Assembly: GCF_030269925.1 (NCBI RefSeq)
Contig: NC_085110.1
Span: 2,604,001 to 2,668,000, forward strand
From: Bombyx mori
Lineage: Eukaryota > Arthropoda > Insecta > Lepidoptera > Bombycidae
DNA: 64,000 nucleotides
Direction of reading: 5' to 3'
Shown one piece after another: positions 1-12,625 of this stretch. Within the stretch, counting starts at the first letter, position 1. Every line of letters begins with the position of its first letter. A program made the position numbers and the translations under genes. A model generated the notes under the pieces. That model saw only the letters and a program-made list of their open reading frames with translations. It was not told the origin of the DNA and ran no database searches.

Positions 1-2284
1 AATGAATTTTTTTGTGTACCTTCAGGTGGATTCGAGAATGGTTTAGATTTGCAAATCCATCCGGCAGATGGCGTTGCAATCGGTATATAGGTTATTTATC
101 TTTCCTAGAAATAATTTATATGGCAAAGCAACGTTTGCCGGGCCAGATAGTATGTATACATACCACAAATTTAGCGCAACATTGACCTGACAGCCACCGT
201 TCATTGCAAATAATTACTTTATTCAAATGCAACGTAAAATTATATCAAATGCTGACAATGCTTAGTGGAATTATTGAATTGAACGCTCGGCAATTTCAGT
301 TTCAAGGGAAATAAGACGTGGTCCGCAGACAGATAAATTTTAATGCAAACACTGAATATTCAGTTCACGGGCGAGCATTAGTTACGTTAGCGATCACGGT
401 GTTTTGAGGGTATTAACGTTTCAAAAATATATTTTTTCCAAGATTTTACGGCCTGGCAAGGAGAACTTTAAGCCAGTGGCATTTGTTGTTTGGCATGCAT
501 TTCTTCTTATTCTTTTTATAAGTAGAGTAATCGGCTTTTTTATAAAAATAATAATTTATTATAATAGTAATACATAACTATTTGTTATTTGAAATATGAC
601 ACGGATTGGAATGAGTGGAAGTTGATTTATTTGAGATTGTAAAATTATATACCAGTCGGCTTTTGCAGAACCGGAGAAGCCATGTCGGCGATCTTTTATC
701 ATTTTCCCACATTCGCAGTGCACTTTTATAAATGCTAAACGGCTAATGAGCCATTATTATTACACCGGAAAACGATTCGCATAGCTTCACTTTGCACGTT
801 CCCGCCAATAAGCCATTCGCTGCTTCGCAAAGGTGTCATAGGCAGATGGCACAGATAATGAATTCATTAGCACAATATTAAAATGTCGACGAATTACACA
901 TGTGACGTCTGCGACCGCGAAAATTAAACTTTAGAAATTATAAAATGAAAATACTGGACGGGAGACTACACAGTAAACTAAGTATACTTTCAATTATGTA
1001 TATTTATTACCTGGGAAAATAGAAGAAAGTAATTGGCAGCATGGACTGTGGTTGCTCGCAATGTGGCGATGGAGGCGAGATTCGGAGGAATTTGTATGTA
1101 GTATATAAATCTAGAATATTATTACAATATTATTTATTCACAACATAACCGCAGTGGGATTACAGAAGAGGCCTAATTCAACTCAAATTTTTATTCCAAT
1201 TGAAACTAGAACAAATCTTATCGCATAAAATAACTCAGTCCGTTTTATGTCGTTAAATCTCAAACAAGGTTTTAGGCTGGCTCCACAGACGGTAACGGGC
1301 ACTGCTCGTAACTTGTTGGCTACTGACAGTGTGACCCGCCTTTAACTGCACTTCGAGTAGGGTTGGCAAGCTCATAACGTTTTAGAAAATAGCAACATTG
1401 TTTATAGAAATCAACTCTAACTCTAAGCTTCCATTCTGGTGTGAAATGACTTTTCATATCTTATATCAATTTCGAGTTGGGAATGTATATATGATAATTC
1501 GTTAATAATTCGAACCATATAGGAAAACAATATTAAGAACAACCCATGAATAACTTTAGCACCGAATTGAATACGTGAAGACCGTCAAGTAACCTTATTT
1601 AAATGAAATATCGTCCTTATAAATATATCAAGCGAAAGGTTGAGGTAATTCATTCAATCTACATAGCAATAGGTAATGGTGATTGAACGCATACCGGCCG
1701 CAACGCTGGTCAGTGGAAGTGAATTTGAGATGGGTCGTGTCTAATAATAATTGTATATTGAATGGCGATTCTATGGAGTTTTTGTTTTGACATTCAGTTG
1801 TGAAATAGTTGAATTTGGAAGTCAATTTTTGTGCGTTTAATAAGTCATCAGGAAATCGGACATCGTTTGTTGCTATAAATAAAATTGATCTGTCTCACTC
1901 GTAAGGTTGTACGATTTAAATAAAAGATGTGTGTCGACTCGTGCGTGCGAGATTTCTATACATCATACATAATTATGTAGTATACATACGAGATAATCGC
2001 ATCCAATAAGATTACGGATAAAGAGATACAGCAGAACGTGTGACTGTTTCGCCACAGAAATAGGTGTATGGTGGCGGTGGAAGATAAATAAACAAATAAA
2101 TAGTTATTACGAAAACTATGACTAGATTTCGAAATGAAAACTATTTATTGTGAGATTTGTTGTATAATATAATATTTAAAATATAAAATTTATCATGTTA
2201 AAATTAGACAATTTTCGGCAATTTTTTTAGACATTTCCATATGGCAACACTGTTGGTGGGAGCAATGGCAGTTGTGGGGACGAG
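1..2284. other. No gene recognised
   Basis: AT-rich DNA with only short open frames. A faint Bm1-like remnant at 2030-2080. No exon, splice pair or promoter can be defended. Confidence 0.5.
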
Positions 2285-2404
2285 ACATTGGGTGGCGCAT
2301 TTACGTTGTAGATGTCTATGGGCTCCAGTAACCACTTAAGATCAGGTGGGCTGTGAGCTCGTCCACCCATCTGAGAAATAAAAAATAAATAAATAAAAAA
2401 CAAT
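2285..2404 (+). mobile_element. Bm1-like SINE 3' fragment
   Basis: GGTGGCGCATTTACGTTG to an A-rich tail with ATAAATAAATAAA. A weaker remnant of the family sits at 2030-2080 (GACTGTTTCGCCACAGAAAT). Confidence 0.72.
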
Positions 2405-3240
2405 AAAAAAGGCGGTAATCTGAAAAAAATGGGGGAAAAGCGGTGTAGTCACTAGTGAACACATACCTAAGAATTGTACAAGTGGAGTTACAAATGAAGT
2501 AATACAGAATTAAGTGAAATACTGCAATCTGTGTATTTATTTCCTGGCTGTTGGAAGTGAAGTTTACACTATTTAGCGCTAATCAGGGCCCTGAAACTGC
2601 GATATTTTAAGACAAATATTTTTTTGTATGGCAACTAGTGACATCTTATACCGGATGCCCCTAAACTTAAATGTTGTTAAAGTTAAGGCATTTCATTATT
2701 GTATCACTAAACACAGAAAATAAAAAAATAATTATAAATCATACAAGTCTTTATTTGTTATATAAAATCCACAAAATACTTTATTAAAAATAAAATATAG
2801 GATCCGTCTACAGGAGAAATGAGAAACTAATCGAATCGAAGCCATCTAGTAACCGAGGCCCGTAAACATTTTTTTGGAGTGTTTGAGTTGCTTATCTATA
2901 ACTAATTTATGTGTATTATCTGTCTATAATAATAATAATAATAATGTTTTTATTTCAAGTATCCATGACTCATATAAATTGTTAATAAGACTTAGACCTA
3001 TGTTAGTAGTTATATTTACATCGCAATGAATTACTGTGGTAACATCCCATGGGAGATGGCACCACAGCGACCCATGTATATACAGTCCAGCCTGCTTGCG
3101 ATCATGCTCAGGATACTGTTGGAGCTGGCCCTCACTCTGTTTACCAGAGATGCACACCTCTATGGCGCTAATGTTCATAAGATCTGGACAAAAAAATGTT
3201 ATCTAATAAATTCGTCAGCGTGTATTCGGAAAGTACTATA

Positions 3241-3478
3241 CCGGTGGTAGGACCTCTTGTGAGTCCGCGCGGGTGGGTATCACCACCTTGCCTATTTCTG
3301 CCGTGAAGCGTTTCGGTTTGAAAGGTGGGGCAGCCGTTGTAACTATACTTGAGACCTTAGAACTTATATCTCAAGGTGGGTGGCACATTTACGTCGTAAA
3401 TCTCTATGGGCTCCAGTAACCACTTAACACCAGGTGGGCTGTGAGCTCGTTACTCATCTAGCTTTAAAAAAAAAAAAG
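3241..3478 (+). mobile_element. Bm1-like SINE, 5' truncated
   Basis: Starts at GGTGGTAGGACCTCTTGTGA, the common truncation point, and ends in an 11-A tail. Confidence 0.82.
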
Positions 3479-4319
3479 TACGTTATCAATTTCAAATTAT
3501 TCAAAACGGGAAAAATTGACGAACAGAGATCCAAGTCTGCCAAGTTTCATTTCGGTTAGAATTATGATAAACATGATCTTGATTCATGCATACCAAGATT
3601 TATTATAATTGCTATTAAAGTTAGGTATAAACTATTGTAGTTTGTTAAAGATATTATTGTGAAATAATATTGATGGTTTATTTATGCCAAGCGATCTATT
3701 TCGGATTCGAATCATGAAATTGTGTACTTATAAAGTAAGATACGTTAGGTGCATAATTGTATACCTAAATTTATTACTTGTTATTTAGAATATGTTTTAT
3801 TGCTCCATTTTTTTAAGTTTAATAATACATTATAAATTGACGGTTATGTCTCCACATGTAAAGGAATTCTTATGGAGCCTTTCAACTGCCTCATAAGAAT
3901 AAAATTAAGAAAATAAATATATGTATATTTATATGAACGCTAACAAATGTATACTTACGTGTCAGTTATTTATAAGCAGAAGCGGGTATATTAATATCTT
4001 GTTACTTTCTTTGAAAAAAAAGACACTTCGATAGTTGCATTTGTCGTTTTTTATTTTACCTCCCTACTTAATGGATGTCTGCAAAATGGGTGCCATCTTG
4101 GATGGTATTGACCAAAATTTCACGTATGTACCAAGCCCTGCGTTGTTGAAGCAATCAGCCAGCCAAAAAAAGGAATTATATATGTCTACATCAATAATAC
4201 CGGGTGAAGAACGGTCGGTTCGTACGTTTGTTGTCTATTTAGTTCCTTTAAGAAGGACACTGAAAAATTATCACATATTAAGTGTATTATCTATGATGAC
4301 CACTACCAGTGAACGGTTT

Positions 4320-4915
4320 CGTTCTATGGAGGGTAGAGGCAAGGAGAACCGTCTCATATGGGAGGAAGCTTGAAAAAGTGTCCCACTTTCAGCACTAAAA
4401 TAACAGTTAAAAATCCTCCAGAATGGCGCTAGCATAGGCACAGGGTATGATAATTGAGCAGTTGTTAACTGATTGAAGTATGCTGAGTTAGGAAATTTAA
4501 TATATTTAATGACTATAGTAGTTTGTGACAGTGTAATATACAAGACCTCACATGTTTACGTAGTCCAAACTAATTTCGTCAATATAACCTAAAATTATTG
4601 CTGCGGTAAAACGTGAAGACATCGATTGCATTTTCTTATCAGCTTTAAATAAAATACTTTTTGTGATTTTGTAGTGCTTACAGTTCTTTCGTCCTTTTTT
4701 ATTTCTCTATTTTATTCTAATAATTTTCAGGCCTTTTTTTAAATTTACCCGGCTGCTACTGTAGCGCCACCCTTACTTAGCAAATTTTAGCCTTTTTTTA
4801 AATTTATCTGGTTGTTACTGTAGCGCCACCATTATTTAGCAGATTTTAACGGACACTTTTTCATACACAGAGACGGTTCTCCTTACCTCTACCCCTCTAC
4901 CCTCCACATCTCGTT
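4320..4915. repeat. Imperfect inverted repeat (~110 bp arms) with a tandem duplication
   Basis: 4322-4430 and the reverse complement of 4800-4913 share GGAGGGTAGAGG, AAGGAGAACCGTCTC, GAAAAAGTGTCC and a GGCGCTA block. Within the right side a ~60-bp unit (TTTTTTTAAATTTA..GTAGCGCCACC..TTTTA) occurs twice in tandem (about 4733-4790 and 4792-4848). Probably a diverged MITE or foldback. Confidence 0.65.
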
Positions 4916-6403
4916 CCTTTTGTTTTTCTAATCTCTCAAAATCACACCTGTCAATTCTCTTTCTTAGTCTATATCTAGTCATTGTAGGTCCTGTCACAGA
5001 GGTAACACGCCACGACAACGGGAATTGATCCTCAATTGTTTATTATTTAAGTTAAAAAAAAATACTTTGCAGACCCTACACGCTTTAATCAGGTTGTCGC
5101 ACCTGCGGTACTGCACTATCTCAGTGTTCCCACTTTATTACGTTCAGGCTCCGCGAATTATTCAACACTCGACCGAAACCGGAGAAATCAATTTTCAAAT
5201 TATTCTAGAACATGATTCCAACGGATTTAAAATATTATAATAACATAATACAATATTAAAATATTATAAAAAAAACTTAAATATTAAACAACAAATCTAT
5301 CTTCGACCTATCGGAATGCAACCATAACCCGTACTTACGAAAATATAAAACGTACTATGTACATTCTGCTTATAACAGAAAATGCATTTTCTATATGAAA
5401 CACATCAATTGCTTTTCCAATATTAAATAAATCACTTCGAAGATTGACAAATCGTAAGCTCTCCAAGCATTTTCAAGCTAGCGCTCGTATGCGACCCGCG
5501 TAAGAATATTCAACGTATTTTCACGGGAAAATTTCCCGGTGAATTGCCCATTTTCACGTTCAATGCAGATTGCAATGTTGTGAAGTGCAATGTTTAATGT
5601 TAAATAATATTGTGTTTCTAAACTGAGTACTTGAAATGTATCTGAAATTTGATTGCAATTACGCAATTGTAATATAATGTTTGTCCGTTATATGACATCA
5701 ATTTTACTGTAAGTATTTATACTCTGTACGGCTTGGTATCAGCTAGAGATGAGTCGGATTTATTAGAACAGACCCGAGTATTAGGTATTTAACGAGATTA
5801 GGCTGCACCTAATCCCGTGATGTTAATGTGTATAATCCACTTGTTCCACCTAATATTCGTATTCTTTAAGCATCAAATCGAATGGTTAGCACCCGCTCTC
5901 ACCTGTGCCTGCGCTATCTCAATCACTAACACGTTGCAGCGTATCTCACAGTCCCTAAATGCCTAATTCTAATCATTCAAATAATGATCCAACGATGACA
6001 TTAATCAAATTCTAAATAAGGAATAGGCAGATTGAGATTGCTTGCTAAGTAAAGTATTGGTTGTGAATGAGATTAGGAAGATTATGTGGATAAGGTAAGT
6101 GGATTAGGTATTTCTTAAGATTAGGAACAAATGAACCTAGTATCTGATTTACTCAGTACGACCCATCTCTAGTATCAGCACTAGGCTCTGCTAGATTCGT
6201 CCTATTGTGGGACTGATATGGTATGTAATTGAAGAAGAAGGTTTTTATTCAGAAGTAGCCTTTTTTTATAAAAACAGAGAAAGCAATTATATATTATAAT
6301 AATACTTATTTAGAATTTCTTCGGGTTGGGGCCTGCTACTGTGTTATGGTTAGTTAAAAACAGAGTTTATATATGATATATGACGCAGGGACTAGTTCAG
6401 TGC
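4916..6403. other. No gene recognised
   Basis: AT-rich, with runs of AGATTAGG-like and AACCTAATC-like sequence around 5750-6170 that look like a diverged local repeat. No coding signal. Confidence 0.45.
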
Positions 6404-6411
6404 AGCACAGT

Positions 6412-6673
6412 CAATGGCGGATCCAGGGAGGGGGTCATGGGGGTCATGACCACCCCCTGAGCTGGTTCCAGGATTTAGGTGGACCATTATTGAATATAAT
6501 GATTTTATTTATATATTTTGTCACCATACAGATTTTATGTAACTACATACCTTCAATATTTAATTAATTTAATATAATATAATAACTTTGTATAATGGCA
6601 AACGTCTGGGAACGAACGCATCTAAATTTGACTATATGACCCTCTCCTGGCGCCAAAGATGGATCCGCCCTTG
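6412..6673. mobile_element. hAT-type MITE, 262 bp, perfect 8-bp target duplication
   Basis: Terminal repeats CAATGGCGGATCCA / CAAGGGCGGATCCA (right end read on the minus strand) and an exact 8-bp duplication AGCACAGT at 6404-6411 and 6674-6681. Eight-base duplications and CAR-GGC-type ends are typical of hAT. No transposase. Confidence 0.85.
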
Positions 6674-6875
6674 AGCACAGTGACAGTAATTAAAACTTAC
6701 TTATCCAAACGATTCCTTTTATTTCAAGTATTCAAAGTAACTAGTATTTATAGTAGAACAGTGGGGTAGTTTGTTCATTAATTTTTTTGAAAACCGTCTT
6801 AGGAAATTGTTGATATGCGTTGGACTTATAAAAGTTATCCAACAATTTTAACATTGAGGAAACAATTACTTTAAC

Positions 6876-6924
6876 CACGGAATAGATAAATAAGGTTATG
6901 ATTACCTTATTTATCTATTCCGTG
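6876..6924. repeat. Perfect palindrome, 21-bp arms, 7-nt loop
   Basis: CACGGAATAGATAAATAAGG plus T at 6876-6896, exact reverse complement at 6904-6924. No element ends recognised around it. Confidence 0.95.
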
Positions 6925-7332
6925 ACTCTAACCATCTTAGTTAACGAAATAGCTAGGTTGCGTTGGCATATATATACATGTATACTGCATAGGCGATTAA
7001 ACGTGTGTGAGCTTAGAGAAATTACTACTTGACACATGAGATCTAAACCTCAAACCGGAACGCATGACTGTTTCGCAGCAAAAACAAGCAGGGTCTCTAT
7101 CAGTTGGGGGTCAGAAAACGCGTGGACAACGTAATTGATTTCTAGTCGTCTGCTAGTGTGTTAGGTTTTCATAATGCTCCGACCATCGACCACTTCCTAC
7201 CTATCTAGCGCGATAAAAAATTCTAGTGACAAAAAAATCGTTGAGAATTTATTTTTTACCTCGAAATTAAGCAACGAAGGAGCTCTGTCAGAATCTAGAA
7301 AGATGCTCTGCCAGCCTGCTCAGTTGCAGATG

Positions 7333-7469
7333 CTTGGCAGTGGCAAGACTCTTGGCAGTGGCAAGACGATGGCAGTGGCAAGACGCTTGGCAGTGGCAAG
7401 GCGCTTGGCAGTGGCAAGGCGCTTGGCAGTGATCGGGCGCTTGGCAGTGGCAAGACGATTGGCAGTGCC
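7333..7469. repeat. 18-bp minisatellite, about 7.5 units
   Basis: Units of CTTGGCAGTGGCAAGACG with few changes and one 17-bp unit. An 18-bp period keeps the frame, giving an RLAVAR-like repeat in an open frame 7174-7557 that I do not regard as a gene. Confidence 0.9.
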
Positions 7470-8344
7470 TAGTGGCGGACTTTATAAGGAAACAACGTCA
7501 TTACTGGTACCGCATGCCAGCAATTATTTTTTTAACCACTCCCGAATTACTGCCTAATCGTACATTGAACTTGGAAATCGCGGCACAATTGTGAAATTTA
7601 ATTACCATTCGACCGTCGAAGCGTTCAAAACACACAAAAAACGTTATCACCTTTATCAAGCAAAGTCTATTAAAAATATTATATTAAGACCACAAACGAT
7701 AATGGCTCAGTGAAATTATTATTTTGTTGATTCTCTTATTGAAAGGCGAAATTGCTCCATTTATTGGTAATAACCGGACCGAAAGTAAAAAAAAAAAACT
7801 CGTAGAACATCAAAACAGCGTAACGCAATATGAAACAGGAATAAACTCTGACCCCAGCGTAGAGCTATTGCAGCTACTCAAGTTTGGTTTTGGCAAACCG
7901 TATTCGAATTTGTGGCGTAACATTTGACAGGAATGTTCGAAATAAATAAAAAATCACAGTCTGGAAACCTTTAATTTCAAATAATGTGCTCTGGTAATCA
8001 TTTCAAAGATTGTTATTTCAAATCAAATCAAATCAAAAAATTTCGTAACATAATAAGTTAATACTTCCATGCGTACGTTGTGTACGTCAGCTAACCGTCA
8101 AAATTGGCTAAATATGAGCCTACCATCTAGTTAACAATCGGAAGTAGTCACAATATCTGAAACCAGTATTTTTTTCCTAAACCGGTCTAGATAATTTTAA
8201 CTAATAGGCCCACCGGGTTGTTAGTATTTATCAACTTCTCTTCTTCTCCTTCTTAGCGTTCTAAGCAGTCTAGTGTCAGGGTACGCTTTCCTACTGGAAC
8301 TATTCCACTTTTCCCGGTCTTCGGTATCCTTATATCTCCTTATA

Positions 8345-8490
8345 TAACGGCTGCCCCCCCCCCTCAAACTGAAACGCACTACTGCTTCACGGCAGAAATA
8401 GGCGGGGTGGTGATATTTACCTGTGCGGACTCACAAGAGATCCTACCACCAGTAATTACGCAAATTATAAATTTGCGGGTTTGATTTTGA
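8345..8490 (-). mobile_element. Bm1-like SINE fragment
   Basis: Contains CTTCACGGCAGAAATAGGCG and GTAATTACGCAAATTATAAA, then stops where the T tract of the next SINE begins. Older than 8491-8943. Confidence 0.75.
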
Positions 8491-8943
8491 CGTTTTTTTT
8501 TTTTTTTTTTTATTGCTTAGATGGGTGGACGAGCTCACAGCCCACCTGATGTTAAGTGGTTACTGGAGCCCATAGACATCTACAACGTAGACGCGCCACC
8601 CACCTTGAGATACAAGTTCTAAAGTCTCAGTATAGTTACAACGGCTACCCCACCCTTCAAACCGAAACGCATTAGTGCTTCACGGCAGAAATAAGCAGGG
8701 CGGTGGTACCTATCCGCGCGGACTCACAAGAGGTCCTACCACCAGTAATTACGCAAATTATAATTTTGCGGGTTTGATTTTTATTACACGATGTTATTCC
8801 TTCACCGTGGAAGTCAATCGTGAACATTTGTTGAGTACATATTTCATTAGAAAAATTTGTACCCCGCCTGCGGGATTCGAACACCGGTGCATCGCTTCAA
8901 CACGAATGCAACGGACGTCTTATCCTTTAGGCCACGACGACTT
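8491..8943 (-). mobile_element. Bm1-like SINE, full length
   Basis: T tract at the low end (poly-A on the minus strand) and, at the high end, a tRNA-like head: on the minus strand GTCGTCGTGGCCTAAAGGAT (box A-like) and GGTGTTCGAATCC (box B-like). About 450 bp. It is inserted into another SINE copy (8345-8490). Confidence 0.85.
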
Positions 8944-9479
8944 ATTACTATTAGCTTCTATCATTTCAACTGACTGCTGTTCATATACACTGTGTGCTAC
9001 AGGGCCGGAGTGTATTTCCCGTGGGACGGGCCCGCGGTTACACTGATTCCATCCCATTTCCAGCTACAATCCTATCGAAGACTGATATTTTATAAAAACG
9101 TTTCTTTTACACAGGAAATCTTGGGATCTACACAGAGCGCTGTGTTTTTTCTAAATGCGACTCTGTTATTTATTGTCCAATCAACGTTACTTTACAGGCA
9201 GAATATTGAATTATATGATAAAGTTTTTAGTTAATTGTGACTTGTTTGTTACCTTAGGTCTAAAGGTTGTTTTTAATATGCTTTTATTAGCTTCAGACGT
9301 ATGTATGTTTGTAACGGAATCTTTGAACATGATTTTGACCCCCTTCAAAACGTCGAATTAACTCGAAATTTGGTATACTTATTAAGGACCGATGACAATT
9401 CAATAAATAAAAAAAATTGAAAAAAAGTAAAAAAAAAATCAATTTAAAAATAAAAAATAAAAAATAGTTTCAAAATATC

Positions 9480-9784
9480 TAACAAAATACGCTCTTATAG
9501 AAAATCCAACTAAAATATTCAAAATAAATTTTAATAAATTTGAATTAAAAATAGAGTAGGAAAAAATGATTTTATTGTAAAAAAGCGTGGGGTGCATGGT
9601 ATCAGTAGTTATAAATATTTTATTAACAGATATGAGTAGAAGAGTTATTTTGATAATATCCTGAGACACACCCCACGCTTTTTTACAATAAAATCATTTT
9701 TTCTTACACTATTTTTAATTCAAAAGTATTAAAACTTATTTTCTATTTTTTAGTTGGATTTTCTATAAAAGCGTATTTTGTTAG
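9480..9784. repeat. Long foldback repeat, ~115-bp arms, 74-nt loop
   Basis: Arms 9480-9594 and 9669-9784 are imperfect reverse complements (AAGCGTGGGGTG and CACCCCACGCTT at the inner ends; AACAAAATACGC and GCGTATTTTGTT at the outer ends). A block ahead of it (about 9270-9400) and one arm recur at 51250-51590. Transposon class unknown. Confidence 0.88.
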
Positions 9785-10020
9785 TTTTTTTAAAGTATTA
9801 TTTATTTCTATTATTGTTTTCGTTAAAGTATTTGGTTAATGGCCGCAATACAACTACGGCTGTAAAAAAAAACATAATTAACATCTAATTTAATAATCTT
9901 TTTATCCTGTTGATATTTGACGGTTCTTGAAGCGTTTGCAAACTTTTTCAAAAAAATTTCAATTTAGTCGGACGCCTTGAAGTCGTTGAAAAAGACGTTC
10001 AAAGATTACGTTACATTTTT

Positions 10021-10153
10021 TTTAATTGCATAATTGGGTGGACGAGCTCACAGCCCACCTGGTATTAAATGGTTACCGGAGCTCATAGACATCTACAACG
10101 TAAATGCCGCCACCCATCTTGAGATATGAGTTCTAAGGTCTCAGTATAGTTAC
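10021..10153 (-). mobile_element. Bm1-like SINE 3' fragment
   Basis: T tract, then GGGTGGACGAGCTCACAGCC to TCTCAGTATAGTTACA; only the 3' 130 bp. Confidence 0.78.
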
Positions 10154-10299
10154 ATACGAACATACATACATACCAAGCTAATAAAACCGTGTTAAAATAA
10201 TACCATAATTGAATCTAAGCATGAGAATTATTAAATGATCTTTCATTGAATTCGGACAATTGGAATAGTTTCGGGCTAAGTAGCAGAGCATTCGATGTT

Positions 10300-10531
10300 G
10301 CCTGTGCGGGTAGGTACCACCGCCCTGCCTATTTCTGCCGTGAAGCAGTAATGCGTTTCGGTTTGAAGGTTGGGGCAGCCGTTGTAACTATACTGAGATC
10401 TTAGAACTTATATCTCAAAGTGGGTGGCGCATTTACGCTGTAAGATGTCCATGGGCTCCAGTAGCCACTTAACACCAGGTGGGCTGTGAGCTCGTGCACC
10501 CATCTAAGCAATAAAAAAAAAGAAAAAAAAG
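10300..10531 (+). mobile_element. Bm1-like SINE, 5' truncated
   Basis: From TGCGGGTAGGTACCACCGCC to ATCTAAGCAATAAAAAAAAA. Together with 10021-10153 it forms an inverted SINE pair about 150 bp apart. Confidence 0.82.
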
Positions 10532-11293
10532 CTAATAATAAACATGCCTATTTTAGTAACCCAATCCACCTATGTATAGTTCTGTGTCAAGTTCTATTCT
10601 AGTTATGAGCCAATAATAAATGTCTATTCTAGTAATCCAATCCACCTAGGTACAGTTCTGTGTCTACAACACGCAAGTAATTTAACAACTAGCAAAGTGG
10701 GACGAACTGTCTCATACGTGAATGTGAAATGTTTAATGAGATTTTTCAATAGTTACACAATAATTTTGAGTTAGTAATAATCTAGAATCTAGATTTTTTT
10801 ATTTAGGAAACTTTTATTTGAGATCTGTAGTCCCTATTTTGTCGTGTCATAGTAGGTATTAGCCAAGCTGTGTAAGTTGCTTCTAGAGTACAATTAATTA
10901 CTAACTTTTTTGATTTAGCAATTTTGATTAGCAATATTCGATTTCGGATATCGTTTTATCGAAAATTTGCAGTTGTAAATTTTGCAACTGTAACCAATTG
11001 CAACTGTAACCATTTTAGAATCATCAAAGACTTGATTCGTTATAATCGGCAAATTCTCAGAAACTTTTTATTAGAGGCTTAGATCTTAATGAACTAACTA
11101 TTTTGTAAACAGAAGCTCCCAATTTTTGCTTTTGCGACTAACAGGGATAAGACTGCATAACTTTGAAGTCAAGATGATCGCGATATTCCATGATCCACGC
11201 AAGAAAACATACTCGTAATCATGCAAATACATTCTCCTATTCCAGAGCAAAGACACGAGCCAATGAGCACTGAGACCGACGAATTGTCTACGG

Positions 11294-11521
11294 CAGCCTT
11301 TCCCAAAGTGGGCGATAACGCCTCCTCGTGGGCGCTGCAGGCCTAAAGGGGGGCGTTGTGTTTGATGCTTGGGAGGCGATTTGTAATTTCATCTAGGATG
11401 ACTCTTAGACGCCGACTGAGCACTCGCTATAGTGGTTTTTAAGTAGGTGAAAAAATGGTTGCGCTAAATAATAATTTATTTTCAAAGTGGGCAATAAACA
11501 AAACAAGTTTGGGAGCCCCTG
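11294..11521. mobile_element. hAT-type MITE, 228 bp
   Basis: Ends CAGCCTTTCCCAAAGTGGG and, on the other strand, CAGGGGCTCCCAAACTTG. Flanked by GTCTACGG (11286-11293) and GTCTGCAG (11522-11529), an 8-bp duplication with two changes, so older than the other hAT copies here. Confidence 0.75.
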
Positions 11522-12625
11522 GTCTGCAGCGTAAAATATGCAAAGCTTGAAGACAAAAGACAAACATTAGCCATTGTGCGAATGTACAATCGTTTCTTTC
11601 ATCAAGCGGGCCGCGCTGTAGCCCATTTACGTTTGAAAAGATCAGGAAATTAGTCTTGTGTTAAACGTTGAAAGTTATAGCGGGGGAAGCCATCAGCGGC
11701 GATGTTAATCTTATTATCATCAATCATAAATTGTTCTTGTCAGTGGAAAAAAGTTATTTCCTTTTTGGGGAATTGTGTTAGTTATCAGTACTCGATTACT
11801 TCGTGTTTGGCCCGAGTATTAAGATAAAAGCGGTCTTAAGTCGGAATAAAAAAAAAAAAGATTTTGTTTCTAAATCATTCTACAGACACTACTACTGATA
11901 TGATTACTACGAATATATTATGTTTTCAAGCAATGTGAACTCTCAAATGAAATACTTAATATATTTAGAAATTTAATCTACAATACTGAGGGTAGTTAGT
12001 ACTGAATATTTTGTATTGTAATGCAATAGATATATAACTTGTAACGTTATAGAGCTCTTAACATTTTAAAATTAAAGTGACCCTTATATTTTTGTTTTAA
12101 TAACTTTAATTTAAATTTACTTAGCTTTGTTTATTGCTACTGCGAAGCAGCAATGTGTATTTAAGGGTGAGACAGACGTTCATTCGGACTTTGTTCTCGT
12201 GTTTCGAAGTGATCATGGCGTTCACGTCTATAGACCTTGTGACTACTTAGTGAGCATTGTCGTTCGTCTATGAGACAATAAACAAAAATTCTAAAAAAAG
12301 ACCTTTTTTATAAATCGCGTAAACCTATCTCTTAAGTCGGTGATCAAACACAGACTAGTGCGAACGGAAATGAAAGACGGCCCGTCGTAGGAAGTTAGAA
12401 GCTTTGGATGACTTCGTGTGTAACACCTCATATTTCTACTTTGAAACATTCTACATGCTCCGTATTAATTAAGATGTTAACACATCTTTTAACACAAAGA
12501 CGTTTTTAATGCACTAGTTCTGCAGATGTTTCTTCTGTTAAGTGTTTTACGAAGCTAATACGATAAAAAAATTGTTTGGCACCATCCAAGTGAAATTGTC
12601 TTTGCTTCTTGTTGTCTTTTTCTTT

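Noticed and set aside
4035..4373. 112-codon plus-strand gene
   Set aside because: The 3' half lies in an inverted repeat and the composition does not suggest protein; no splice or conserved motif.
8860..8943. tRNA gene (also 21210-21295, 40015-40098, 62935-63015)
   Set aside because: Box A- and box B-like motifs are present but the stems of a tRNA are not, and each is the head of a Bm1-like SINE.
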